Origin: Deefgea piscis
Lineage (GTDB): Bacteria; Pseudomonadota; Gammaproteobacteria; Burkholderiales; Chitinibacteraceae
Direction: 5' to 3'
Assembly (NCBI RefSeq): GCF_019665785.1
Contig: NZ_CP081149.1
Location: 3,100,001-3,164,000 of the forward strand
DNA: 64,000 nt
The translations under genes were made by a program, and so were the position numbers. Position 1 is the first letter of the stretch, and the number at the start of each line of letters is the position of its first letter. This document shows, piece after piece, positions 56,491 to 64,000 of the stretch. The notes beneath the pieces are model-generated. The model had not been told where the DNA came from and did not search any database. It worked only from the letters and a program-made list of their open reading frames with translations.

Positions 56491-57555
56491 TTATTTGTTG
56501 GATAGGTAGCGCCGTACCGCTGCATTGTGTTGTTCTAAGGTCTCTGAAAACGCTGAATAGCCATCGCCTTTGGCGACAAAATAAAATGCCTTGGTGCTGC
56601 TTGGCTGCGTCGCGGCAATCAGCGCCGCTTCACCGACCATGGCAATCGGCGTCGGTGGCAATCCGGCGCGGGTATAGGTGTTGTAAGGCGTATCGGTACG
56701 CAAATGCGCTTTGGTGATATCGCCTTTAAACGCTTCGCCAACGCCATAAATCACCGTAGGATCAGTCTGTAAACGCATGCCCTTACGTAAACGATTGATA
56801 AATACGCCCGAGACCAGCGGTCGATCGGCCGCTTTGCCGGTTTCTTTCTCAACGATGGACGCCAAAATCAGCGCGTCGTAGGCCGATTTAAGTGGCAAAT
56901 CAGGGTGACGATTGGCCCATGCGGCATCGAGTTTTGTTTGCATTAATTGATGCGCGCGCGCTAATAGCTTGAGGTCTGAGCTGCCTTGATCGATGTGGTA
57001 GCTATCGGGGAAAAATAAACCCTCTGGCGAGGTGGCGCTAATGCCTAAGGCCGCCAAAATTTCGCTATCGCTCATGCCCGCCGTATCGTGTTTTAAATTG
57101 GGGTGAGCGTTGAGTGCGCGGCGTAGTTCGCGCCAATTCCAGCCCTCAATCATGCTGAACATTTGTAAATCAACCTCACCTTTGGCCAATTTTTTAAGTA
57201 ACTGCCAAGGCGACATCGGTGATTTTAAAACGTAGCTGCCGGCTTTAATACTGGCGTCTTGCCCTGAAATGCGCGCGAGCAAAATAAATAATGGCGCGGA
57301 GTCAATTGCCCCTTGCTGGACCAATTGCGCAGCAACCGAATTGACGCCACCGGGCGCAATCAATACCGAATGCGACGGTGGATTGGGCTGCTCTGATTGG
57401 GTCCAGCTATAAAACCATGCACCACCAGCCACCAATGCCGCAAAAAAGCCAAAAATCAGTAAGCCAAACAAGCGCCCCCAAAACGATACGGGTTTATTCA
57501 CTGCTTTCTTGTGATAAAGATTGGGCTTCTTTTTGTAGGGTGTCGGTGCGGCCAC
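56491..57555 (-). CDS. mltG: Endolytic murein transglycosylase
   Basis: 354 aa, start GTG 57555 with AAAGG upstream. Single N-terminal membrane helix (LFGLLIFGFFAALVAGGAWF), LysM-like subdomain, YceG catalytic domain with Glu in LASIVEKETG (about residue 233) and LQTDPTVIYG, YNTYTRAGLPPTPIA. Cuts nascent glycan strands and sets their length. It is 17 bases after dinG in the same direction, so an operon is likely. Confidence 0.95.
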   Translation of the reverse strand: MAAPTPYKKKPNLYHKKAVNKPVSFWGRLFGLLIFGFFAALVAGGAWFYSWTQSEQPNPPSHSVLIAPGGVNSVAAQLVQQGAIDSAPLFILLARISGQDASIKAGSYVLKSPMSPWQLLKKLAKGEVDLQMFSMIEGWNWRELRRALNAHPNLKHDTAGMSDSEILAALGISATSPEGLFFPDSYHIDQGSSDLKLLARAHQLMQTKLDAAWANRHPDLPLKSAYDALILASIVEKETGKAADRPLVSGVFINRLRKGMRLQTDPTVIYGVGEAFKGDITKAHLRTDTPYNTYTRAGLPPTPIAMVGEAALIAATQPSSTKAFYFVAKGDGYSAFSETLEQHNAAVRRYLSNK

Positions 57556-57572
57556 TGCGTTTTACCTTTGGA

Positions 57573-59558
57573 TTAGTTAGCTTGATTTTCGGCGGCGCTC
57601 GCTTCGCCATTGACGTCGTTAGTGCGCGCTTTTTGTTTTTGCACGGCATAAAATTTTTGCACATTGGCCAAGTCGCGCGAGCGATACATCGGCGGCAGGC
57701 TTTTCCAAATCATTTTGCCGTATTGTTTTTCAACTAGACGCGAATCGGCAATCATTAAAATGCCAATGTCGCTCTCATCACGAATTAATCGCCCAGCGCC
57801 TTGCTTGAGCGTAATGGTGGCATTGGGTAGCTGATAATCCATAAACGGGCTGCGCCCGGCTTTGGTCAGCTGCTCCATTCTGGCTGAAAGCACCGGATCA
57901 TCGGGCGGCGAAAACGGTAATTTATCAATCACCACCAAGGACAATTGCTCGCCACGCACGTCAATGCCTTCCCAAAAGGTTTGGCTGGCGACCAAAATCG
58001 CATTCGGCTCTTTACGAAATTGATCGAGCAATTCAGTTCTCGAGCCCGTGCCTTGCAAAAATACTGGCCAATCTAATCCTGCCTCTTTGAGTTTTTCCAG
58101 CAAGATTTCATGCGCTTCCCGCATGGCACGTAATGAGGTAAACAGCAAAAAAGCATGGCCTTGGGTGGTTTGCAATAAAGGCCAAGCTTTCTCCACCACC
58201 GCACGGGTATATTCGGCAGTATTAGGCTGAGGCATGTCTTGCGGCACATACAGCACGGCCTGCTGTTTGTAATCAAACGGGCTATCCCATGTGGCGGTCT
58301 CGGCCGACCATAAGCCTAATTCATGCTGAAAATGAGTAAAGTGATGATTCACCGCCAATGTCGCCGAGGCAAAAATCCAAGCGCGCGGATTAAGATTGAC
58401 TTGTTTTTGGAATAAATCAGCGATATTGAGCGGCGTAATATGCAGCAAAAAACCATGCTGCGTAACGTCTAGCCAATGCACGGTTTCGGCTGAATCTGAT
58501 TTTTGCCATTTTTCGAGCAAGGCCAACATTTCAGCCGCGCGTTTATAGCACTTTTCTAACCCTTCACCGCGCTCGGCTTGCTTGGCGAGTAATTCGGTTA
58601 AATGCTGAATATGCCCAGTCATTTCAACCAGCTGGCTAAAAAAGCTCGGGAATTTTTCTTTAAGTTCATGCTGCGGTAAACGCACCGTGTCTTTAAAAAT
58701 TAAGCGCACATCTTTGACCGATTTTTCCAGCGCTTCGGCGGCATTGGGCAGCATGACAAAATCTTTGGCCACCACTAAGGCTTCGGCGCGCGCGTCGCGT
58801 GCTAACTCAATGATTTGCCCATTGGTCAGCGTATCGCCAAAAAACAGACTCGCCACTTCGGGGAGCTGATGTGCTTCGTCAAAAATCACCGTATTACACG
58901 CCGGCAGTAATTCGCCCGCACCTTCGTCTTTTAGCCACACATCGGCAAAAAACAAATGATGGTTCACCACCACAATATCGGCTTCTTGGGCGTCTTTACG
59001 TGCTTTAAGCACAAAGCATTCTTTGTGATTGGGGCAATCTTGCCCCAGGCAATTATCGCGCGTGCTGGTCACTTGCGCCCAAATCGGCGCGTCTTCTGCC
59101 ACCCCGGGGCAAGCGGCTTTATCGCCAGAGCCGGAGGTATTGGCGTAGCGTTTTACTTTTTGTAAATCGGCAATGTCTTCACGGCGCATAAAGCGCCCTT
59201 CATGCTCGGCGCGCGCCAAATGGTAATGACACACATAATTAGAGCGCCCTTTCAAGAGCGCAATAATCGCCGGTACTTTGAGCACATCACGCACGCTAGG
59301 CACATCGCGATTAAACAACTGATCTTGCAAGGTTTTGGTGCCGGTTGAAACAATCACTTTGCCGCCCGACAACAGTGCCGGCACTAAATAGGCAAAGGTT
59401 TTGCCGGTGCCGGTGCCAGCCTCGGCAATCAATTGCCCACGCGCTTCAATGGTGCGCTCAACCGCTTGCGCCATTTCTAGCTGCGGTTGACGCAATTTAT
59501 AGCCGGGAAAAGCAGCACCAAACGGGCCGTTATCGGCAAAAACTTCTTCAAGAGTCAT
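57573..59558 (-). CDS. dinG: DinG/YoaA-type ATP-dependent DNA helicase
   Basis: 661 aa, XPD-like superfamily 2. Walker A AEAGTGTGKTFAYLVP (about residues 44-53), four Cys for an iron-sulfur cluster (CHYHLARAE, CPGV, CLGQDCPNHKECF), DEAH box IFDEAHQLPE (about 225), motif VI QGAGRLIRDESD. Unwinds forked or R-loop DNA in 5'-3' direction. It is the first gene of the dinG-mltG pair. Closer in length to YoaA than to E. coli DinG. Confidence 0.93.
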   Translation of the reverse strand: MTLEEVFADNGPFGAAFPGYKLRQPQLEMAQAVERTIEARGQLIAEAGTGTGKTFAYLVPALLSGGKVIVSTGTKTLQDQLFNRDVPSVRDVLKVPAIIALLKGRSNYVCHYHLARAEHEGRFMRREDIADLQKVKRYANTSGSGDKAACPGVAEDAPIWAQVTSTRDNCLGQDCPNHKECFVLKARKDAQEADIVVVNHHLFFADVWLKDEGAGELLPACNTVIFDEAHQLPEVASLFFGDTLTNGQIIELARDARAEALVVAKDFVMLPNAAEALEKSVKDVRLIFKDTVRLPQHELKEKFPSFFSQLVEMTGHIQHLTELLAKQAERGEGLEKCYKRAAEMLALLEKWQKSDSAETVHWLDVTQHGFLLHITPLNIADLFQKQVNLNPRAWIFASATLAVNHHFTHFQHELGLWSAETATWDSPFDYKQQAVLYVPQDMPQPNTAEYTRAVVEKAWPLLQTTQGHAFLLFTSLRAMREAHEILLEKLKEAGLDWPVFLQGTGSRTELLDQFRKEPNAILVASQTFWEGIDVRGEQLSLVVIDKLPFSPPDDPVLSARMEQLTKAGRSPFMDYQLPNATITLKQGAGRLIRDESDIGILMIADSRLVEKQYGKMIWKSLPPMYRSRDLANVQKFYAVQKQKARTNDVNGEASAAENQAN

Positions 59559-59606
59559 GGAAAGCTCAAAACATCGGATGATCGATTGTACCGTAGCTAG
59601 CGCCTA

Positions 59607-59667
59607 GGGTCTGTTGACGTTTGGTTTGCCAACCGCGTTTGCGCGGATTTTGGCCTGAGCCAAGGCC
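59607..59667. mobile_element. MITE copy 2, one end only
   Basis: GGGTCTGTTGACGTTTGGTT... preceded by TA; it matches the first 60 bases of copy 1 and then stops at GAGCCAAGGCC. A truncated relic. Confidence 0.85.
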
Positions 59668-59693
59668 AAATGCATGACTTAAATTAGCGCAGC

Positions 59694-59721
59694 AAAAAAA
59701 AAGCCCCGCACGCGGCGGGGC
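59694..59721 (-). terminator. Rho-independent terminator
   Basis: On the minus strand, stem GCCCCGC / GCGGGGC and then a long T run. Downstream of the SDR gene. Confidence 0.88.
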
Positions 59722-59860
59722 CAATCAATACAGGGAGAGATGAAAAACACAATACACATCGCATTAGCGCAGATCTATTCAACCTAGACCAACACAATAT
59801 ATCGCATTGCTCACTACCCTCATTCAGAGTGCCGCTACTGGCAAAAGTTCAGTGTTGGTT

Positions 59861-60622
59861 TTAATTTTTTTCTGCTTGAAAAAACACCACTTCGCCAGAT
59901 TGACCGGTGCTATTGCCGCCCAATAAATAAGCAATCGCAGGGAATAAATCGTTGGCAAGCGGTAGATTCTCAGTAGATTCAGCAGGATGCGTTGCCAAAC
60001 GGAATGGCGATTGAATCGGGCCGGGCACCAGTAAATTAATCCGAACATTGGGGATGTTTTCCCATTCGGCTGCGGCAATCTCAACCCAATTTTTTTGCCC
60101 AGCTTTCGTTACGCTAAAACCACCCCAATACGCATTGGGCTCAAAGGCATGGGTTTCACCCAAAACCAATACGGCGGCATCGGGTGATTGCTGCAATAGC
60201 GGAAACAACGCCCGCGTCATCGCAAAAGGCGCAGCCACATTGACGCGGAACATATCCACCCATTCGTCCAACTTTTGATTAGCCAGCGGCGACAAATGAT
60301 TAAAACCATTGGCGCAATGCAAAATACCATCTAAACGACCAAATTCTTTTTGGATCAGCACGCCCAATTGATTGAGCTCAGCTTCGCCCATTTTGGCCAA
60401 ATCAAGCGGTACGGCCGCTGGCTGCGGCCCGCCAGCCGCTTCGATGGCATCGTAAGTGCGACTGAGTTTTTTTTCGTTACGGCCCAATAAAATAATCGTC
60501 GCGCCAAGTTTGGCCAACTCAATAGCGGCCATTGCGCCCAAACCCTGACCCGCACCAGTGACCAGAATCACTCGATCTTTAAATGCATCTGCTGCAAAGC
60601 TTGCTGATTTCCAATCTGCCAT
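59861..60622 (-). CDS. Short-chain dehydrogenase/reductase, YciK-like, catalytic Tyr replaced by Phe
   Basis: 253 aa from ATG 60622 (AGGA nine bases upstream). Rossmann fold with VTGAGQGLGAMAAIELAKLG (cofactor loop TGxxxGxG), NNAG replaced by HCANGFNHLSPL, and LVPGPIQSPFR. At the YxxxK site the sequence is AYWGGFSVTKAGQ: Lys is kept, but the expected Tyr is Phe (codon TTT on the coding strand), so classical oxidoreductase chemistry may be lost. Overall closest to the YciK group of unknown substrate. Monocistronic. Confidence 0.88.
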   Translation of the reverse strand: MADWKSASFAADAFKDRVILVTGAGQGLGAMAAIELAKLGATIILLGRNEKKLSRTYDAIEAAGGPQPAAVPLDLAKMGEAELNQLGVLIQKEFGRLDGILHCANGFNHLSPLANQKLDEWVDMFRVNVAAPFAMTRALFPLLQQSPDAAVLVLGETHAFEPNAYWGGFSVTKAGQKNWVEIAAAEWENIPNVRINLLVPGPIQSPFRLATHPAESTENLPLANDLFPAIAYLLGGNSTGQSGEVVFFQAEKN

Positions 60623-60835
60623 TTTTTTATTCCTAATCATCAGCCAAACGGCTTGAAGTGTAATTACCTAAAGTGCTACTTAATTCGCCTGCGGCGCACT
60701 GCAAAAATAGACTGAGAGCTCGGCTCATCGCTGCAATTAATCGACCAAAAAGGGGACGAGTCCCAGCGACAAACTCATCAAGGATTCATCATGGATTGTT
60801 CGCGCTGGATTGGCGCTCGCTTTGCCAGTGCGACA

Positions 60836-62155
60836 CTAGCGACGCAAATACTGCAGGCATTGCTGTGCCGCTTTAACGCCACTACGCACCGCGCCTTCTA
60901 GCGTCGCGGGGTATTCACCGCGACCTTGGCCAGCTAAATCTGAGGTAAAGTCCCCGGCCAAAAATAAACCCGCGACATCAGTGTTATTGTCAGGCCGAAG
61001 CAAGTCAGGCGTACAGGCAAACGTAGCGCGTTTTTCACTAATGACTTGTTGGCGCAACACTAAATCGGGCAAGCCTAAGCGTTGATGCAATTCAGCTTGC
61101 ACTGCGGTGGCTAATTCATCATGGCTCAAACCACTATGCTGGCCTTCGCTAGAAATCACCACCGCAATCAAACCATGCTGGCCATGACTCACGCCGCGAT
61201 CAAACACCCATTGCGAATACGCATCGGCCAAACCGAGCATCGGCGTAGCCAGCTTAATCTCGGCGGCATATTGCAAATACACCGTCACAATCGGCTGATA
61301 TTGCCAAGCGGCCAACTGCGCGCTTAAGGCATTGAGCGCCGGGATCGCAGGCAAAATATTTGCCGCTTGATGCGGTGGCGTGGCACAAATCACCGCGTCA
61401 AATCGCTCAGCATCATCCAGTAAAAAACCTTGGGTATCTACCGACAGACTTTTTACTCTATGGCCTAGCTTTAAATACCCACTATACTGCTCAATATACT
61501 GCGCTGCAGGCTCAGGAAATAACTGACTAAAATCGCAACGCGGCAACAGTAAATCAGAAGCGGCCCGTGCGCCGCCCAAACTATCGCGCAATACATTGAG
61601 CAGCACTTGGGCGCTCGCCAATTCCAGCGGTGTATTGAGCGCCGCCAAGGTCAATGGTGACCAAAACTTAGCAATTAAATTGGCCGGTTGCCGCTCGTTA
61701 CTTAACCACTGCGCCACACTGATGTCTTGCGCTAAGCGCCACCGCCGCCATTTACTCAGCTGAATGGTACGAATTAAGGCCCAACGCTCAGCCCACGATA
61801 AGCCTTTGGCCAAAAATAAACCCACCGCCAAATGCAAGGGCGCTGGCAACCTTGGGCAAGCCAGTACAAAATCAGGATCAACTTGCAAACGCATCGGCAA
61901 GCGCAAAAAAACTTGCGATAAATCCACGCCGCATTGCGTCATTAAACGCAATAATTCGCTATAGCCGCCAATCAATAAATGCTGGCCATTATCCACGGCG
62001 CTCGCCCCAGATTGATGACTACGCGCCACGCGGCGCGCACGGCCACCGAGCACTTTGCCAGCCTCAAACACTGTGACCGACACGCCAGCCGCCGCCAACT
62101 CAACCGCCGCTGCCATGCCAGCATAACCCCCCCCAATAATGGCGACGGTTTTCAT
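60836..62155 (-). CDS. hpnE: Hydroxysqualene dehydroxylase (hopanoid synthesis)
   Basis: 439 aa from ATG 62155 ([20 protein letters not shown]), whose ATGA overlaps the stop of the preceding DUF559 remnant; an ATG at 62173 is also in frame. FAD-binding amine-oxidase fold: [30 protein letters not shown], and a C-terminal [20 protein letters not shown]. Reduces hydroxysqualene to squalene, following HpnC and HpnD. The order hpnD-hpnE on one strand is the usual hopanoid cluster order, here separated by a disrupted nuclease gene. Confidence 0.93.
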
Positions 62156-62784
62156 GGGTAAAGGTGCTGCCAAATATCAGCCCGAACAGCATTCATTTCA
62201 GTGAAAATTTGATGATTCCAATACCGCAAAACTTTAAATCCTTGTTCATTCAAATCATGATCTCGAATCGCATCTTTTGCATGCGACGCCATATGCTGCC
62301 CACCATCAAGCTCAATAATCAAGTGAGCTCTAGGGTCTGTTGAAGCTTGGTTTCCCGCCGCGCTGGAGTGCTTTTCGCGGCGAATCAAGGCGTAGTAAGC
62401 GATGTATAGTCAATCTATGTGAGCTTGCTACAACGCAGAGTCGCCGCGAAAAGCGCCCAGCCCGCAGGGTTTGGCGGATTTTGGCGTGATGCTGCGTTAC
62501 AAAGCGCTGACTTAGAATGACTAAGTTGCGCGCTTCGTGCCTTGCCTCAGGCCAAAATCCGCACAAACGCGGCTGGCAAACCAAACATCAACAGACCCGA
62601 AGCAAACAAAATCCACAATATAAATACCAATCGGTTGCTGGCGGCGAAACTTAAAGCCCATCTGCTCAGCACGCAAATACTGCCACAATAATTTTTCAGC
62701 ATCAGTCGCCTCATGCCGAAGTGCTCTTGCAAATTGAACTTGCCAGCGAGCCAAATGGTGTTTACTCAACGATTTCACCCCCAC
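62152..62784 (-). pseudogene. DUF559 endonuclease-like gene split by a MITE
   Basis: N-terminal piece (GTG 62784 to 62599): FARALRHEATDAEKLLWQYL, then KFRRQQPIGIYIVDFVCF. C-terminal piece (62332 to 62152): [20 protein letters not shown], then [20 protein letters not shown]. Together they make one DUF559 domain (Vsr-like PD-(D/E)xK fold; D of IVDF, E of IELDGGQ). A 266-bp MITE sits between, and the frames do not rejoin cleanly, so the gene is dead. The presumed start codon lies inside a flanking hairpin repeat. The stop overlaps the hpnE start (ATGA). Confidence 0.87.
62333..62598. mobile_element. MITE copy 3, inverted, inside the DUF559 gene
   Basis: 266 bp from GGGTCTGTTGAAGCTTGGTT to AAACATCAACAGACCC. 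It matches copy 1 in reverse orientation along its whole length with small deletions. TA lies on the left (62331-62332); the right flank is GA, a probable mutated TA. Confidence 0.9.
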
Positions 62785-62814
62785 CCTAACCCTCCCCCAT
62801 CAAGGGGGAGGGAA
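62771..62814. repeat. Hairpin repeat, copy 1 (inverted pair)
   Basis: GATTTCACCCCCACCCTAAC followed by CCTCCCCCATCAAGGGGGAGGG, which folds into its own hairpin. The reverse complement closely matches 62923-62965. Its outer edge supplies the start codon of the DUF559 gene. Confidence 0.85.
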
Positions 62815-62922
62815 TCAATGCAGCGTCAATAGATCGACAACCGTTTTCTCTCGTCTTTGCATTGCTTTGCCATAAACCATTGGAGTTACGACATAACTAT
62901 GGCCAATGCTACTGCACAAGCG

Positions 62923-62965
62923 CCTTCCCCCTTGATGGGGGAAGGTTGGGATGGGGGTGAAATCT
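62923..62965. repeat. Hairpin repeat, copy 2 (inverted pair)
   Basis: CCTTCCCCCTTGATGGGGGA followed by AGGTTGGGATGGGGGTGAAATC, the inverse of 62771-62814. It abuts the hpnD stop codon. The 108 bases between the two copies hold no gene. Confidence 0.85.
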
Positions 62966-63802
62966 TTAAGCAAACCACCATGTTTTCCATGCCAGCCAGA
63001 GCTTGCGAATGGGGGTGAGTTTGATGCGTTGATTGAGTACTTTTTGCGCGCCATCGGCGCGAATTTCGGCCAAGGTGGCGCGGTAAATCGCCGCCATCAC
63101 CAAGCCGGTACGCTGACTTTTTTTATCGCATGCAGGTAATAAAGCGATGGCTTGATCGTAATATTGCTCGGCACGATCAATTTGGAAATTCATTAAGGCT
63201 TTAAATTCAGCCGTTTCCCGGTAATTCATAATGTCGGCGGCGGGCACATTAAAGCGTTGCAATTCATCCACCGGTAAATAAATTCGGCCGCGTCGAGCGT
63301 CTTCACCCACGTCGCGAATGATATTGGTGAGCTGAAAAGCAATGCCTAAATCATGCGCGTATTTTAAGGTTTTACGATCAGTAAAACCAAAAATCATCGC
63401 CGCCAATTGCCCCACCACGCTGGCAACGCGGTAGCAATACAGATGCAAATCTTTAAAGCTGTTATAACGCGCCTGATTTAAATCCATTTCCATGCCGTCG
63501 ATAATTTCGAGCAGCAATTCACGCGGTAAATCATAGGCTTGGGCCGCTGGCCACAAAGACTGAGTCACCGGGTGCTGCGGCGAGCCGGCGTACATTTGGT
63601 CGACTTCGTTGCGCCACCAGGCCAAGGTCGTCCGTGCGACGCCTTCATCACTGATTTCGTCGACCACGTCGTCCACTTCACGACAAAATGCGTACAAAGC
63701 TGTAATGGCGATGCGTTTTTCTGGGCTTAAAAAACGAAAGCTGTAATAAAAACTCGAGCCGCTTTTGGCGGCTTTATCTTCACAATATTGATCTGGTGTC
63801 AC
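62966..63802 (-). CDS. hpnD: Presqualene diphosphate synthase (hopanoid synthesis)
   Basis: 278 aa from GTG 63802 (VTPDQYCEDKAAKSGSSFYY), chosen because the family begins there; the frame extends to a TTG at 63841 with no support. First Asp-rich motif FCREVDDVVDE, second NIIRDVGEDARRGRIYLP, as in squalene/phytoene synthases. Condenses two farnesyl diphosphates to presqualene diphosphate. HpnC would be expected upstream, beyond the window edge. The stop lies at the hairpin repeat. Confidence 0.93.
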   Translation of the reverse strand: MTPDQYCEDKAAKSGSSFYYSFRFLSPEKRIAITALYAFCREVDDVVDEISDEGVARTTLAWWRNEVDQMYAGSPQHPVTQSLWPAAQAYDLPRELLLEIIDGMEMDLNQARYNSFKDLHLYCYRVASVVGQLAAMIFGFTDRKTLKYAHDLGIAFQLTNIIRDVGEDARRGRIYLPVDELQRFNVPAADIMNYRETAEFKALMNFQIDRAEQYYDQAIALLPACDKKSQRTGLVMAAIYRATLAEIRADGAQKVLNQRIKLTPIRKLWLAWKTWWFA

Positions 63803-63835
63803 AAGAAAATCCAATTCAAAAATAACTAAGTCACT

Positions 63836-63923
63836 GAGCAACAGTTTTCACGCAAGGCGCAACGCTGCAGACAGTACATACGCACGACAAGGTGAAGCAA
63901 CGATGCACGGAAACTTTTGCCTG
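63836..63923. repeat. Hairpin-forming short repeat, copy B
   Basis: Minus-strand sense CAAAAGTTTCCGTGCATCG ... CGCCTTGCGTGAAAACT, ends similar to copy A at 1053-1102 but with a longer middle. It lies upstream of hpnD. Confidence 0.45.
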
Positions 63924-64000
63924 CCTACTTCTTCTGCTGGTGCCAGCGATTGATGCGCTGGCCGCACAGTTTATTTGCTTTCAGGCAAAACCTGCCGCAC

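Larger units (their letters stand above)
59559..59860. other. Intergenic with MITE fragment and terminator
   Basis: Holds a truncated MITE (59607-59667) and the SDR gene terminator (59694-59721). The rest (59722-59860) is unassigned. Confidence 0.6.

Noticed and set aside
63925..64000. Partial minus-strand frame at the right edge (ending INRWHQQKK), possible HpnC C-terminus
   Set aside because: Too short, and the reading overlaps repeat copy B; HpnC features are not visible.

Overview
The window looks like a chromosome segment of a chitin-degrading betaproteobacterium of the Neisseriales/Chromobacteriaceae type (Chitinibacter- or Deefgea-like). This is inferred from the gene content: a GH20 beta-N-acetylhexosaminidase with its own AraC regulator, hopanoid genes hpnD/hpnE, many c-di-GMP and chemotaxis proteins, and single-subunit PurL. 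No rRNA or other marker fixes the species.

Region 1 (1-12,881) is the right-hand part of a genomic island in a tRNA-Leu(UAA) gene. Its right end is an integrase gene next to the displaced 3' half of that tRNA. Inside are an AlpA-like regulator, a replication-initiator-like gene with a 12-bp tandem array in its linker, a DnaC-like helicase loader, small unknown genes, and a leftward type I restriction-modification locus (hsdM, hsdS, an unrecognised gene bracketed by 22-bp direct repeats, fic, and hsdR cut by the window edge). The layout resembles a phage-satellite-like element carrying a defence cassette.

Region 2 (about 13-34.6 kb) is mostly core genome: two chemotaxis receptors, a B12-binding radical SAM protein, a YkgJ-type cysteine-cluster protein, a LysR regulator, a TPR-GGDEF cyclase with a TPR-only partner, several small secreted proteins, purL, and a divergent AraC / hexosaminidase pair.

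Region 3 (34.6-46.3 kb) is a second, decayed island at an intact tRNA-Leu(GAG). An integrase truncated by an IS21-family element is followed by a 5'-truncated transglutaminase-like protein. Its conserved core ends in a junction (ISGGANGG) and a variable membrane-active tail, followed by a small membrane-protein gene. A second, internally deleted copy of the same core carries a different hydrophobic tail and is followed by another small membrane protein overlapping by one base. This has the organisation of a polymorphic toxin/immunity array with an orphan tip, and is the best candidate for an undescribed system here. An IS3-family element closes the region.

Region 4 (46.6-64 kb) holds a heme oxygenase / bacteriophytochrome operon whose phytochrome (PAS-GAF-PHY-PAS-GGDEF-EAL) is split by an IS5-family element with a perfect 9-bp target duplication, so exact excision would restore the frame. 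It is followed by hisC, a CSS-motif EAL phosphodiesterase, cobU, an EamA transporter, mltG-dinG, an SDR gene, and hpnE/hpnD. A TA-flanked MITE family (three copies) and a hairpin repeat pair punctuate this region; one MITE splits a DUF559 nuclease gene between hpnD and hpnE.
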